56,493 nt of DNA. Origin: Palleronia rufa (GTDB lineage Bacteria > Pseudomonadota > Alphaproteobacteria > Rhodobacterales > Rhodobacteraceae). A program made the translations under genes and the position numbers. The notes below the pieces were generated by a model, which was not told the origin of the DNA, made no database searches, and saw nothing but the letters and a program-made list of their open reading frames with translations. Numbering within the stretch: the first letter of the stretch is position 1; each line of letters opens with the position of its first letter. The stretch is taken from positions 20,732-77,224 of the forward strand of contig NZ_JQEY01000002.1 in the NCBI RefSeq assembly GCF_000743715.1. The letters are read 5' to 3'. Below, one piece after another: positions 28,501-36,933 of the stretch.

Positions 28501-28675
28501 CGCCAAGCCGAAGGGCAAGGGACGCGGACCGAAAGGCGGACCCAAGGGCGACCGCCAGAAGGCATCGGCCGAGCCGCCCCGCCGGGCCGAATCCCGACCG
28601 CCGCGCAAGGAAAAGGCCATCGACCCCGACAATCCCTTCGCCGCCGCGCTGATGGGGCTGAAAGGCGGCAAGTGA
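25577..28675 (+). CDS. Suv3-like DExH RNA helicase with long disordered C-terminal region
   Basis: This 1032-residue protein is a superfamily 2 helicase of the mitochondrial Suv3 type. Walker A is GPTNTGKT (residues 9-16), the DExH-type box is DEIQ (near residue 91), and QIAGRAGR is motif VI. Suv3 works in RNA turnover. From about residue 790 to 1010 the chain becomes Pro-, Ala- and Asp-rich and clearly disordered, then Gly/Arg/Lys-rich, and ends with IDPDNPFAAALMGLK, which looks like a conserved tail. ATG 25577 has AAGGA upstream; a GTG at 25559 is an alternative. It is followed closely by an S4 RNA-binding gene. Confidence 0.9.
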   Translation: MGRITAVLGPTNTGKTHYALERMLGYRTGVIGLPLRLLAREIYDKLVALRGPSVVALVTGEERIVPERTQYWVCTVESMPEAMGADFVAIDEIQLCADPERGHVFTDRLLRARGTHETLLLGAETMRGAIAALVSDAQFVRRERFSTLIYTGSRKISRMRPRSAIVGFSVDNVYAIAELIRRQKGGAAVVMGALSPRTRNAQVEMYQNGDVDYLVATDAIGMGLNLDIDHVAFSATRKYDGRRMRDLQPNELAQIAGRAGRYRNDGTFGVTGEAAPLDDGVAEAICEHRFAPIRTLQWRNPRLSFGTVDALIASLEARPEQEGLARAREADDLIALRALSAIPEVAQSCRDAQAVRLLWDVCRIPDFRGISAGEHAGMLERIFGFLRDVGRVPDDWLARQVKRIDRTDGDIDTLSKRLAYIRTWTYVAQRKGWLDDERHWREATRSVEDRLSDALHAALTQRFVDRRTSVLMRRLKQKEAMVAEVNDKGEVTVEGQYVGRIEGFRFRQDKSGSPDEAKTLRQASAAALAPQFHLRADRFYNAPDGEIDVTEQGGLMWGTAAVGKLVRSDDPLRPGVEAFVDDEAGAEVVQKVQRRLQHFMDRKVAALFEPLLALKKDETLEGLAKGFAFRLIEGFGVIPRSEIASEVKELDQSARGALRKHGVRFGQFTVFLPLLLKPAPTRLRMVLWSLAEGLATFPESPPPGLVTIPVDRQAPRGTYTMAGYRVAGERAIRIDMLERLADQIRGQDTRAGFEAKPDMLSITGTTLEQFAALMEGLGYKAVRGEREKVQGPKGTSSASATPTPPDPKTPDDRPGDAPDDPPPAPPQEPDTPQVDEPPETPAPPPSEVPPGAPGGPGTAPSMTAEAGTPSADQGAEPDSPAMTDIAAVTDADMSGSDQDSAADMSGHTGAPAAAAVSAGADDTAAITDADIAGGPAAEAAPATGPETEVFFTFTWGGGRGQRGGQGSRAARGPQDAKPKGKGRGPKGGPKGDRQKASAEPPRRAESRPPRKEKAIDPDNPFAAALMGLKGGK

Positions 28676-28685
28676 GCCGGATCTG

Positions 28686-29060
28686 GTGACGCCGGTCCCG
28701 CCGCAGCCGTCGATCCGCCTGGACAAGTGGCTCTGGTTCGCACGATTCTTCAAGACGCGCAGCTTGGCCGCGCGCACGGTTGCACAGGGGGGTGTGCGGG
28801 TGAACGGCAGTCGGGTGTCGAAACCCTCGGCGACGGTCAGGACCGGCGATCTGCTGACGTTCTCACAGGGGGACCGCACGCGCGTGGTGGCGATCCTTGG
28901 CACGGGAGAGCGTCGCGGCCCGGCGCCGGAAGCGCAGGCGCTCTATCAGGACCGCTCGCCACCCGCACCGCCCAAGGGCCCGCCAAACCCCCGTTACGAC
29001 AAGGGCGGGCGACCGACCAAGAAGGACCGGCGCACAATGGGCGGACCTCAGTGGGACTAG
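28686..29060 (+). CDS. S4-domain RNA-binding protein (Hsp15/HslR-like)
   Basis: This 124-residue protein has an N-terminal S4 domain (IRLDKWLWFARFFKTRSLAARTV, then GGVRVNGSRVSKPSATVRTGD) and a basic Pro-rich tail. Hsp15 binds stalled 50S subunits carrying nascent peptides. It starts at GTG 28686, eleven bases after the helicase stop, so the two RNA genes are probably cotranscribed. Confidence 0.9.
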   Translation: MTPVPPQPSIRLDKWLWFARFFKTRSLAARTVAQGGVRVNGSRVSKPSATVRTGDLLTFSQGDRTRVVAILGTGERRGPAPEAQALYQDRSPPAPPKGPPNPRYDKGGRPTKKDRRTMGGPQWD

Positions 29061-29178
29061 GGCCGGGGCGGCCGCCACCCCACGCGGAAAGCAGAGCGGG
29101 CCGGAATCGTTGACGGCACGCGTTTATTCGCCCAGAAGTTGTTTCTAACTGCAGCATAATCTCCTCCCGGAGGTGCCG

Positions 29179-30282
29179 ATGCCCACGACCTTCAACGTCT
29201 TCTCGCTTGGGCAGGGGAAGGCGATCGACCGGAACGAGGGCAACACCGTTGCGGAGCGGGCGGACCGCCTGGTGGGCAACACCTACGGCAGCCGGACCAA
29301 TCCCCTGTTCAGGAATATCGCCGAGTTTTCACCGGGATCGACCGGCTTCTCGGGCGGATCCGCATCCGACGCGTACGACCAGGACAACAATAGCCTCAAC
29401 AACAGCCCGCGTGGGGAGTATTTTCGTCTGAATGGCGGCCCGAACCGGGTGTTCGACGCCGTGGCGGTCTACAACGCGACCCTCACCTATACGGACGGCA
29501 CCACCGCACCGATCACCGCAGTCGTTTTTCAGGATACAGGCAGCAATCTCTACCTGGCACCGGAACGGGCGAACAATTCCGACCAGACCGCGCTGGAGGC
29601 GAAGCCGCTTCAGTCGGTCAGACTGAACAGCCTGAACGACAACGATTTCACAGGATTGTTCGGAAACCGCCCGGCGGGCAATTTCGCCGTATGCTTCACC
29701 CGCGGCACGCGGCTGCTGACGCCCGGCGGTTACGTGGCGATCGAGGCGCTCGTGCCGGGGGACATGGTGACCACGGCCGACAACGGCATACAGCCGATCC
29801 TGTGGATCGGTCGCACGTCGCTTACGGCGACGGAGCTGGCCGATGCGCCCAATTTCCGGCCCGTGCGCCTGCGCCGGGGCCATCACGGGTTGATGCGTGA
29901 CGTACTGGTATCGCCTCAGCATTGTGTGGCGGTGGGCGACAGTTTCGTGCGCGCCCGGCACCTGGCGGACATCGCCGGCGCGGGTGCGCGGGTGGCACGT
30001 GGCATGGGCCGGGTCGAATACATCCATCTCCTTTGCGATCGTCACCAGGTGCTGATCGCCGAAGGGATGCGGACCGAGAGCTTCTATCCCGGTCCCTTCG
30101 CGCTGGCAGCACTGGGCGCCGATGCGCGGGCCGAACTGTGCATCGCAGCGCCGGAACTGGGACGGGGACCCGTGGCGCGGCAAGCCGTCGCCCGGTGTTT
30201 CGGCCCGCCCGCCCGCCCCATCCTGACCCGCGCGGAGTTGCGATCCGTGAACCGCCTGGAAGAACTGGCCGAGATCGCGTGA
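29179..30282 (+). CDS. Hint-domain (hedgehog/intein-like) protein
   Basis: This 367-residue protein has a C-terminal Hint domain. The domain begins at AVCFTRGTRLLTPGGYVAIEA (about residue 170), with the Cys at the position of the self-splicing nucleophile, and continues with LVPGDMVTTADNGIQPILWIG and VSPQHCVAV. The N-terminal part has a repeat-poor, polar sequence with SPGSTGFSGGS, possibly a secreted part; no signal peptide is seen. Such proteins are common in Rhodobacterales and their role is unknown. ATG 29179 has GGAGG upstream. No transporter or partner is next to it. Confidence 0.85.
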   Translation: MPTTFNVFSLGQGKAIDRNEGNTVAERADRLVGNTYGSRTNPLFRNIAEFSPGSTGFSGGSASDAYDQDNNSLNNSPRGEYFRLNGGPNRVFDAVAVYNATLTYTDGTTAPITAVVFQDTGSNLYLAPERANNSDQTALEAKPLQSVRLNSLNDNDFTGLFGNRPAGNFAVCFTRGTRLLTPGGYVAIEALVPGDMVTTADNGIQPILWIGRTSLTATELADAPNFRPVRLRRGHHGLMRDVLVSPQHCVAVGDSFVRARHLADIAGAGARVARGMGRVEYIHLLCDRHQVLIAEGMRTESFYPGPFALAALGADARAELCIAAPELGRGPVARQAVARCFGPPARPILTRAELRSVNRLEELAEIA

Positions 30283-30460
30283 GCAATCGTGTTCGCGGCG
30301 CTGTGCCCGTCCGCTTTGCCGGGATCCTTCACTGGGCGGACAGAGGTCAGCCTGCCAGGCACCACCTGCCGTGAGTGTCGCGGATAAATTGCCGCCCGTC
30401 GCTTGAACCTCGCGTCGCCCGGGTCTATCCCGCCGGGTGACCAACGGCGGATCGAACCCC

Positions 30461-30796
30461 ATGACATACATCGTCAACGACAACTGCATTGCCTGCAAGT
30501 ACACCGACTGCGTCGAGGTGTGCCCCGTGGATTGCTTCTACGAGGGCGAGAACATGCTTGTGATCCATCCGGACGAATGCATCGACTGCGGCGTGTGCGA
30601 GCCCGAGTGTCCGGCCGACGCGATCCGTCCCGATACGGAGCCGGAGGCCGAGAAATGGGTCGAGTTCAACCGCAAGTACTCAGAGCGCTGGCCGGTTATC
30701 GTCACCAAAAAGGACCCGCTGCCGGGTGCCGATGAGATGGACGGCAGGGAGGGCAAGATAAAGCTGTTCTCCGAAGCCCCCGGGGAAGGCGGCTGA
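30461..30796 (+). CDS. fdxA: 7Fe-type ferredoxin
   Basis: This 111-residue protein carries two iron-sulfur sites: [18 protein letters not shown] at the N-terminus and [12 protein letters not shown] after it, the 3Fe-4S plus 4Fe-4S arrangement of FdxA. The long C-terminal extension ([18 protein letters not shown]) is usual for alphaproteobacterial members. It transfers single electrons in the cytoplasm. ATG 30461 is chosen over a GTG eight codons earlier because homologues start MTYIV. CarD follows after two hairpins. Confidence 0.95.
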   Translation: MTYIVNDNCIACKYTDCVEVCPVDCFYEGENMLVIHPDECIDCGVCEPECPADAIRPDTEPEAEKWVEFNRKYSERWPVIVTKKDPLPGADEMDGREGKIKLFSEAPGEGG

Positions 30797-30809
30797 CGGC
30801 ACCGGCGCA

Positions 30810-30835
30810 GGCCTCATCCAGCGGCGGATGAGGCC
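30810..30835 (+). terminator. Perfect hairpin after fdxA
   Basis: A ten-pair perfect stem (GGCCTCATCC / GGATGAGGCC) with a six-base loop lies 13 bases after the ferredoxin stop. No T run follows at once, so termination may depend on the second hairpin downstream. Confidence 0.55.
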
Positions 30836-30876
30836 CGGACACCGGTTGCGACACCTTGTGCTGCGACTGCATCCTG

Positions 30877-30901
30877 CCGCGCTGGCGCGGGGCGTTTTTT
30901 T
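30877..30901 (+). terminator. Rho-independent terminator between fdxA and carD
   Basis: A short GC stem (CCGCG / CGCGG, loop CTGG) is followed after four bases by a run of seven T. This is a standard intrinsic terminator for the ferredoxin transcript. A TATGAT at 30906-30911 just behind it could be the -10 element of carD, though no good -35 box was found. Confidence 0.6.
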
Positions 30902-31016
30902 ATGCTATGATCCGTCACATGCGAAAGGCGTCGGCGGTGTCCGGCCGGACCGTCGGGACATCGTTGCTCCCGGCGGAATTTCTTTCGCCATACGCCTTGG
31001 GGGCTGAAAAGGAACA

Positions 31017-31541
31017 ATGTCTGCAATGAGCAAAGCGAAAAAGCCGGAATTCCGACCGAACGATTACGTGGTCTATCCTGCCCACGGGGTCGGTCAGATC
31101 CTGTCGATCGAAAAGCAGGAAATCGCGGGGCTCGAACTCGAGCTGTTCGTGATCTCCTTCGAGAAGGATAAGATGACGCTCCGCGTCCCCACCCACAAGG
31201 CCACCGAAGTCGGTATGCGGCAGCTGTCCTCTCCCGATGTGGTGACCAAGGCCATGACCACTCTCAAGGGCAAGGCCAAGGTGAAAAAGGCCATGTGGTC
31301 GCGTCGGGCGCAGGAATACGAGCAGAAGATCAATTCGGGCGATCTGATCGCCATCGCGGAGGTCGTGCGGGACCTGCATCGGACCGATGATCAGCGCGAA
31401 CAATCCTACTCGGAGCGCCAGCTCTACGAAGCCGCCCTGGAACGCCTGACCCGTGAGATCGCGGCCGTCTCCGGCGACGACGAGGCATCCGCCCAGCGCC
31501 AGATCGACTCTGTTCTGGAGAGCCGCAAGGCCGCCGCCTGA
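31017..31541 (+). CDS. carD: CarD-family transcription factor
   Basis: This 174-residue protein binds RNA polymerase beta and stabilises open promoter complexes, notably at rRNA promoters. The N-terminal RNA-polymerase-interacting Tudor-like domain is FRPNDYVVYPAHGVGQI, then ELFVISFEKDKMTLRVP. The C-terminal helical part has MWSRRAQEYEQKINSGD. Length fits the family. It has its own promoter region behind a terminator and ends at a terminator shared with the convergent Kef gene. Confidence 0.95.
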   Translation: MSAMSKAKKPEFRPNDYVVYPAHGVGQILSIEKQEIAGLELELFVISFEKDKMTLRVPTHKATEVGMRQLSSPDVVTKAMTTLKGKAKVKKAMWSRRAQEYEQKINSGDLIAIAEVVRDLHRTDDQREQSYSERQLYEAALERLTREIAAVSGDDEASAQRQIDSVLESRKAAA

Positions 31542-31564
31542 CGTCTGCGTGATCGACCAACCTG

Positions 31565-31596
31565 ACGCCGCGCCCCATGGAGAGCGCGGCGTTTGT
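31565..31596 (+). terminator. Terminator after carD
   Basis: A nine-pair perfect stem (ACGCCGCGC / GCGCGGCGT) with a ten-base loop is followed by a short T-rich stretch. It lies 23 bases after the carD stop, between two convergent genes. Confidence 0.6.
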
Positions 31597-31646
31597 CATG
31601 GGTGAAGGACTTGGTGCGTTTCGCGCCGCATGATTTTCCTGAGCGG

Positions 31647-33611
31647 TCAGGCCACCCGCGCGGTCCCGGGCTTGGGATCGCTGTCGTCGTCTGGCTCGTC
31701 CTCGTCCTCTTCTCTCTGCGTTCCCCGCATCTCATCGTATTTTGCCGAGAGGGCGCTCTCCAGTTCCGCGTTGAGCTGGCGCGCGCGCTCCATGTAGGGC
31801 TCGTTCCGGGAAATCGGAACACCGGGGCGCCAAAGCTGCGCCATCTCACGCAATGCAGAGCGGTCGACCTTGTAGAACGCCTTCTCCAGTTCCGCGGCCT
31901 CGAACTCGCTGAGGCCGATGTTCTCCAGCACATAGCGTCCGGCCCGCAGAGAGCTGTCGAACACCTCCCGCACGATGTCGTCCGCCCCGGCACGGTAGAG
32001 TTCATAGACGTGGTTGCGATCGTAGGCGCGGGCGATGATGTGCAGGTCTGGCCGCGCCTTGCGCGCGTATTTCACCAGCGCCGTGACATTCTTCGGCTCA
32101 TCCATGGTTACAACCAGCACCTTGGCGGTATCGATCCCGGCGGCGTGCAGCAACTCCGGACGGGTCGGATCGCCGAAGAAGCCCTTGAACCCGAACTTCC
32201 GCATGAGTTGAATGGTGTCGAGGTCGTGGTCCAGCACCGTCGTCTCATATCCCGCAAGCTGCAGCATTCGATTGACCACCTGACCGAACCGGCCGATCCC
32301 GGCGATAATGACAGGCGCCTGGTGGTCGATCTCGTCGGCCTCCATCTCTTCGGCATCGCCGCGTTCCACCGCGCGCTTGTTGATCTGCTCCCAGACAATG
32401 AAGAACAGCGGCGTGAGCAGCATCGACATGCCGATGACCAGCAGCAGCGTCTCGCTCAACTCGCGGCCCAGGACGCCGGTCTGGACCGAGAACGACGTCA
32501 GCACGAAACCGAACTCGCCCGCCTGCGCAAGCCCCAGTGTGAAGAGCCACCGGTCACGCCGGCCCAGCCCGGACACACGCGAGATCACATAAAGGACCGT
32601 GCCCTTGAGCAGCATCAACCCCAGGGTCAGGCCCATGATCGTGACGGGCGAGTCCAGCAGGCGCGGGAAGGAGATGCCCGCCCCTACGGTGATGAAGAAC
32701 AGTCCCAGCAGAAGGCCCTTGAACGGCTCGATGTCGGATTCCAGCTCATGGCGGAACTCCGAGTTGGCCAGCACGACGCCGGCCAGAAAGGCGCCGAGTG
32801 CGGGCGACAGGCCGACTAGGGTCATCACGAAGGCGATGGAGATGACGATCAGGAGCGCCAGCGCGGTGTAAAGCTCACGCAGGCGCGCGCGGTGAATGTA
32901 GCGGAAAAGCGGTCGCATTCCGTACACGCCGGCGACGATGATCGCGGCGATGGCACCGACCGTCATCAGCGTGATGCCCCAGCCGGGAAGGTTCTGGACG
33001 ATGCTGCTGACGGTCTCCGCATTGGCGGCGGCCGTGCTGTCCCCGGCCCCGCCCGTCCCGCCGCCGTGAACGCTGGCCCTGCCGACCAGTCCGCCGCCGC
33101 TGACAGCCAGCAGCGGAAGGACGGCCAGCATCGGGATCACCGCGATGTCCTGGGTCAGCAGCACCGAAAAGGACGACCGCCCACCCGCTGTCTGCATGAG
33201 CTGCTTTTCGTTAAGGGTCTGGAGCACGATGGCGGTGGACGAAAGGGCCATGATCATGCCCACCGCCGCAGCTTCGGCGACCGGAAGTCCCAGCACGATC
33301 GCTGCGCCGCTGACCAGCGCCATGCTCGTGACGACCTGGGCGCCGCCCAGGCCCAGCAGCTTGTGGCGCATCTTCCAGAGCGCCTGGGGCTCAAGTTCCA
33401 GACCGATGAGGAACAGCATCATGACGACGCCGAACTCGGCGAAATTCTTCAGATCCTCGGTCTCCGAGCCGACAAGCCCGAAGGCCGGACCGATCAGGAT
33501 TCCCGCAGCAAGATAGCCGAGGACGGATCCCAACCCGAGCCGCGCCGCGATAGGCACCGCCAGAACGGCGGCACCAAGGTAGACCGTGGCCTGAAACAGA
33601 AAGGATTCCAT
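31647..33611 (-). CDS. Kef-type monovalent cation:proton antiporter with RCK domain
   Basis: This 654-residue protein joins a CPA2 antiporter domain of about 12 spans (residues 1-400; GLGSVLGYLAAGILIGP, MALSSTAIVLQTL, GLSPALGAFLAGVVLA) to an RCK/TrkA-N domain with a nucleotide-binding GIGRFGQ motif near residue 437 and YDRNHVYELYRAGAD. An acidic tail ends the chain. KefB/C proteins export potassium when triggered by glutathione adducts. A Gly-rich loop (GRASVHGGGTGGAG) sits between spans and is an unusual insertion. ATG 33611 follows GGAGAG. It is convergent with carD. Confidence 0.92.
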   Translation of the reverse strand: MESFLFQATVYLGAAVLAVPIAARLGLGSVLGYLAAGILIGPAFGLVGSETEDLKNFAEFGVVMMLFLIGLELEPQALWKMRHKLLGLGGAQVVTSMALVSGAAIVLGLPVAEAAAVGMIMALSSTAIVLQTLNEKQLMQTAGGRSSFSVLLTQDIAVIPMLAVLPLLAVSGGGLVGRASVHGGGTGGAGDSTAAANAETVSSIVQNLPGWGITLMTVGAIAAIIVAGVYGMRPLFRYIHRARLRELYTALALLIVISIAFVMTLVGLSPALGAFLAGVVLANSEFRHELESDIEPFKGLLLGLFFITVGAGISFPRLLDSPVTIMGLTLGLMLLKGTVLYVISRVSGLGRRDRWLFTLGLAQAGEFGFVLTSFSVQTGVLGRELSETLLLVIGMSMLLTPLFFIVWEQINKRAVERGDAEEMEADEIDHQAPVIIAGIGRFGQVVNRMLQLAGYETTVLDHDLDTIQLMRKFGFKGFFGDPTRPELLHAAGIDTAKVLVVTMDEPKNVTALVKYARKARPDLHIIARAYDRNHVYELYRAGADDIVREVFDSSLRAGRYVLENIGLSEFEAAELEKAFYKVDRSALREMAQLWRPGVPISRNEPYMERARQLNAELESALSAKYDEMRGTQREEDEDEPDDDSDPKPGTARVA

Positions 33612-33725
33612 GCTCTCTCCGGTATGGTTTTCGCGCCTTGCAGGCAATGGCCCAAGCGGGTGCCGCAAGAGATCTTGCGGAAAAACCGCCGCCGCGGCGT
33701 ACGCACCACCGGCCGCCGATCGGCC

Positions 33726-36700
33726 TCAGGGCATGGCCAGCATATATGTGCGTCCGCCCTTGATGTATTGCAGATCGGACTGTCCGATCGCGCGCACGCG
33801 GCCGCCGTTTATGCGGTCGCCGACCTTCACCTTTTCGAAGCGGCCGTTCGGCAGACGGACCAGCGCACGGCGGTTCGACTGCGCGCCGTAGACCCCGATC
33901 AGGTTCATGGCGTTCAGCTTCAGGATCTTGCCCTGGGTGGCGCGCGACGCGACAGCGCCGGTCGTGGGCGTGCGGGGCGTGATTGTGGCAGAGGCCGCAG
34001 CGACTTCGACCGGCGCGGCACGGGAGACGGTGCGCGAGAAGGTCCGGGGCCGCGCGTCGGGCCGCAGGGAGCGGGCGACGGCATATGGGCTGGTCTCCAC
34101 GGGTGGCGGGACGATGGCAGCCAGGGTCGCGACGACGGCCGCCACGTCGGCGGCGTCGGTCTCTGCGTCGATGGCGGGCGCAGCGGGGGCCGGCCGTGCC
34201 CGGGGGGCGACGCCCGTCGCAACCGCGTCGGAATCGGCGCCGATCGCTTTTTCCACGGCGGTATCGATGGCATCGCCCCCCTGTCCCGGCCGCGGCAGGG
34301 GCGAGAACGCGGCAAGACGAACCGCGCCGGCGGTGGGCGCGGGGTCCGCCTGGTCCAGGGCGGCGTCCGGCCGCGACGGGCTGTCGTCTTCCGGTTCCGC
34401 TACGCCGGGTCTGGCGCGCGGCTCGGACTGGGCCAGACGTGTTGCCTCCGGACGGGTGTCGCCCAAGGCGTCATCGGCCCGACTGTCCGTCGGACCGGGG
34501 CGGCTTGGTGGCACGGCAGGGGGCGGGCCCTGGGTCACCGGTACTGACAGATCACCCTCGTCACTGGCGGCGGTTGCGTCGGTTGCGGCCACGTCGCCCG
34601 GCCGGGTGGGCGGCGGCGGGGGCCGGACGGCAGGGGCGCCTGCCGTCACGCGCACCCCATCCGGTGTCACGGTGCCCTCTGGGGTGGCGGTCGTCCGGCC
34701 CGGCTCTGCGGTTGCGGACGTGGTCCCGGAGGGCGCGGGCGGTACCAACGCATCGGGCGCGGCAGTGCCGGCGAGGTCAGGGGGGGCGATGGCCGGGACG
34801 CTCTCCTGCGCCGCGATCTCCGGATCGGTGACGGGCGCCGGGTCGGTCTGCGGGGCGTCCGTCCGGGGCGCGGTCGCGGCCGACGGCCCGGAGGTCCAGA
34901 CCCCCGTCGCCGCGTAGCGTGAGGTCTCTGCCGCCTCGGCGGGACGCCGGAGCGGATCGTCCGGGGCGACATCGGTTTCCGAGCTCTCCGGCGCCGCCGC
35001 GGTCGCCGGATCTTCGGACCGGGCGGGGGCGGGCAAGTCATTTCCTGCCGCGGGGGCGGGTGCGGGCGGTGTGGCCGTTTGCGCAACCGCGTCCGCCGCG
35101 CCGGAGATTTCGCCGCCGGTCTGATCGGCTGCGTCCGGCAGGCCGGGGGCGGGTCGTGTCAGCGTCTCCGGGTCGATGATCGGTCCCGGATCGGTCACCG
35201 GCGCCGCCAAGTCCGCGGGCGGCAGAAGGGCCACGCTCTCAGCGCCCGCATCGCGGGACGCGGTGTCCTCGGCCAGAAGGAAGAACGCCGACCAGATGGC
35301 GAGCGCCAGGATCAACGCCACGGAGACTCCGGCGAAGACCGGCAGAAGGGTGGCCATCCCGGAACGATGCCGGGGCCGGGCCCCGAAGATCGTCATCTGC
35401 TCAGCCTCTGTCGGACTGTCATGGCGCATCTGCGGCGCAACGCGCGCCGGGCCTTCGGACGGTGCCGCCGCGGCGCCGTCGGGCGGCGCGACCCTGCGGA
35501 CGGTGGGCACCGGAGCGACGCCGCGCGGCCCCGTCGGCGCAGGCCGCGCGGCGGCATCTCTGCCGTTCGGGCGGCCCGAGGGCGCCGGCGCGGCGGGGCC
35601 GGATCCGGCGTCGGGCGCCATGTCGATGCGCGGGTCGATGGCGCCGAGGCGCGGCACCCCGGCAGGCTTGGCACCCGTCTCCGCGGGGGCCGGGGACCTG
35701 TCCCGCCGCGAAGCGAAGGCCGGCGTCTCTGCGGGTCGCTTCGGCGCGGCGGCCGGTTCGGACCCGGCCGAGGGAGCGTTCGCGGCTCCCTCCGTTTCCG
35801 CGCGCGGCGTCGCACTCTTGGGCTGCGGGGTCGATGCGGCGCTTCCGGCCGCCGGGACGGACGTCACAGGCGCCGCATCCGACGCGACAGGCGCCGGGCG
35901 CGGAGCCGTGAAACTGTTGCGGCCGGGCGTAGAGACCGGCGGGGCGGCCTTGGCCGATGTCGTCTCCGTCCCGGCCCGGGCGGGATCCGTGGACGCGCCG
36001 GTCGGGTCGCCCGGAACCGGCCGATCCGCAAGGGTCGCCCCGATCGCAACCTCTTGCTCTGCAGGCCGCGTGCGCAAAGACCTATCCGAAGTGCCTGCGT
36101 TGCGCAGCGAAGCGTCGTCCATCTCCGGCCGCGCGCCTGTCGCGGCCCCTTCATCGACCGGCGCGGGCGCTGGCCGCTGGGCCGGGGCCGCATTATCGGC
36201 GGGTGTCTCCCGCACCGCTTCGCCGGACCGCGCGGGTCCCTCCAGATCCGCCACCCGCGTCACCGCAGGGCTGGCGGAAGGAGTATCAGGCACCTTGGTC
36301 GAGACCCCGAAATCGGCCTGACCGCGGAACGCGCCCGGCTTCGGCGCGGATCCGAACCCCACGTTGCCGAACCCGTGGGACAGCGCGAAAGCCTCTGCCT
36401 CATCCAGCGTAGCGCGCGCCACGGCGGCGACCTGCACCCTGGATTTCGACTTGGCCTTCCAGTCGTAGACCAGATCCTCCAGCGCGTAGGGGGTCAGCCC
36501 GTCCAGCTGCCGTTCGATCTCGGCGGCGCGGGCGACCTTGTCATCGGCCTGGACCTCCAGTTCGGTGAACAGGATCTCCGAATGGGGGATCATCAGCAGC
36601 GGTTCGACAGGCTTTCCGGCCGCCGCCTCGACCTCGCGCCGCAGATCCTCGAACCGCGTGTCGAAATGCGGATCGTCCAGCGGGATCTCTCCCAGGACGG

Positions 36701-36773
36701 TCTGTGCCGATCCCGCATGGGACATGAGCCGGACCCGGTCCTGAGAGAAGTCGAGCGCGTAATCTTTTTTCAT
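33726..36773 (-). CDS. Long single-span protein: GspL/PilM-like N-terminus, disordered linker, PilP/GspC-like C-terminus
   Basis: This 1015-residue protein has no close named family that I can give. Residues 1-160 resemble the actin-like cytoplasmic domain of PilM/GspL (TPYALEDLVYDW, VQVAAVARATLDEAEAFALSHGF). A long Pro/Ala/Thr-rich region with RPAPTGPRG-type sequence follows. One membrane span (LPVFAGVSVALILALAIWSA) lies near residue 475. A second long Pro/Ala/Asp-rich stretch then crosses the periplasm to a small C-terminal domain, residues about 948-1015 (LIGVYGAQSNRRALVRLPNG, VKVGDRINGG), like PilP or GspC. It looks like one chain linking inner membrane parts of a pilus or secretion machine. 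No such genes are next to it. Confidence 0.6.
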   Translation of the reverse strand: MKKDYALDFSQDRVRLMSHAGSAQTVLGEIPLDDPHFDTRFEDLRREVEAAAGKPVEPLLMIPHSEILFTELEVQADDKVARAAEIERQLDGLTPYALEDLVYDWKAKSKSRVQVAAVARATLDEAEAFALSHGFGNVGFGSAPKPGAFRGQADFGVSTKVPDTPSASPAVTRVADLEGPARSGEAVRETPADNAAPAQRPAPAPVDEGAATGARPEMDDASLRNAGTSDRSLRTRPAEQEVAIGATLADRPVPGDPTGASTDPARAGTETTSAKAAPPVSTPGRNSFTAPRPAPVASDAAPVTSVPAAGSAASTPQPKSATPRAETEGAANAPSAGSEPAAAPKRPAETPAFASRRDRSPAPAETGAKPAGVPRLGAIDPRIDMAPDAGSGPAAPAPSGRPNGRDAAARPAPTGPRGVAPVPTVRRVAPPDGAAAAPSEGPARVAPQMRHDSPTEAEQMTIFGARPRHRSGMATLLPVFAGVSVALILALAIWSAFFLLAEDTASRDAGAESVALLPPADLAAPVTDPGPIIDPETLTRPAPGLPDAADQTGGEISGAADAVAQTATPPAPAPAAGNDLPAPARSEDPATAAAPESSETDVAPDDPLRRPAEAAETSRYAATGVWTSGPSAATAPRTDAPQTDPAPVTDPEIAAQESVPAIAPPDLAGTAAPDALVPPAPSGTTSATAEPGRTTATPEGTVTPDGVRVTAGAPAVRPPPPPTRPGDVAATDATAASDEGDLSVPVTQGPPPAVPPSRPGPTDSRADDALGDTRPEATRLAQSEPRARPGVAEPEDDSPSRPDAALDQADPAPTAGAVRLAAFSPLPRPGQGGDAIDTAVEKAIGADSDAVATGVAPRARPAPAAPAIDAETDAADVAAVVATLAAIVPPPVETSPYAVARSLRPDARPRTFSRTVSRAAPVEVAAASATITPRTPTTGAVASRATQGKILKLNAMNLIGVYGAQSNRRALVRLPNGRFEKVKVGDRINGGRVRAIGQSDLQYIKGGRTYMLAMP

Positions 36774-36933
36774 GATCCGGTTCTAGCATATGCGCGGATG
36801 GCGGAAAGGCTCTGAGATCCGGTCATAGTATTATCGCAGAAATCCGCCATTGGAAAGATTCTGGCGCGAAGGGGGTGGCGGATCGCTGCAAAAAATCGCG
36901 TCATGGCGGATGGATCGATCAGGAGTGAAGCGC

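Noticed and set aside
35079-36815. Plus-strand frame opposite the long GspL-like gene
   Set aside because: It is Arg/Gly-rich low-complexity sequence mirroring the Pro/Ala-rich linker on the other strand.
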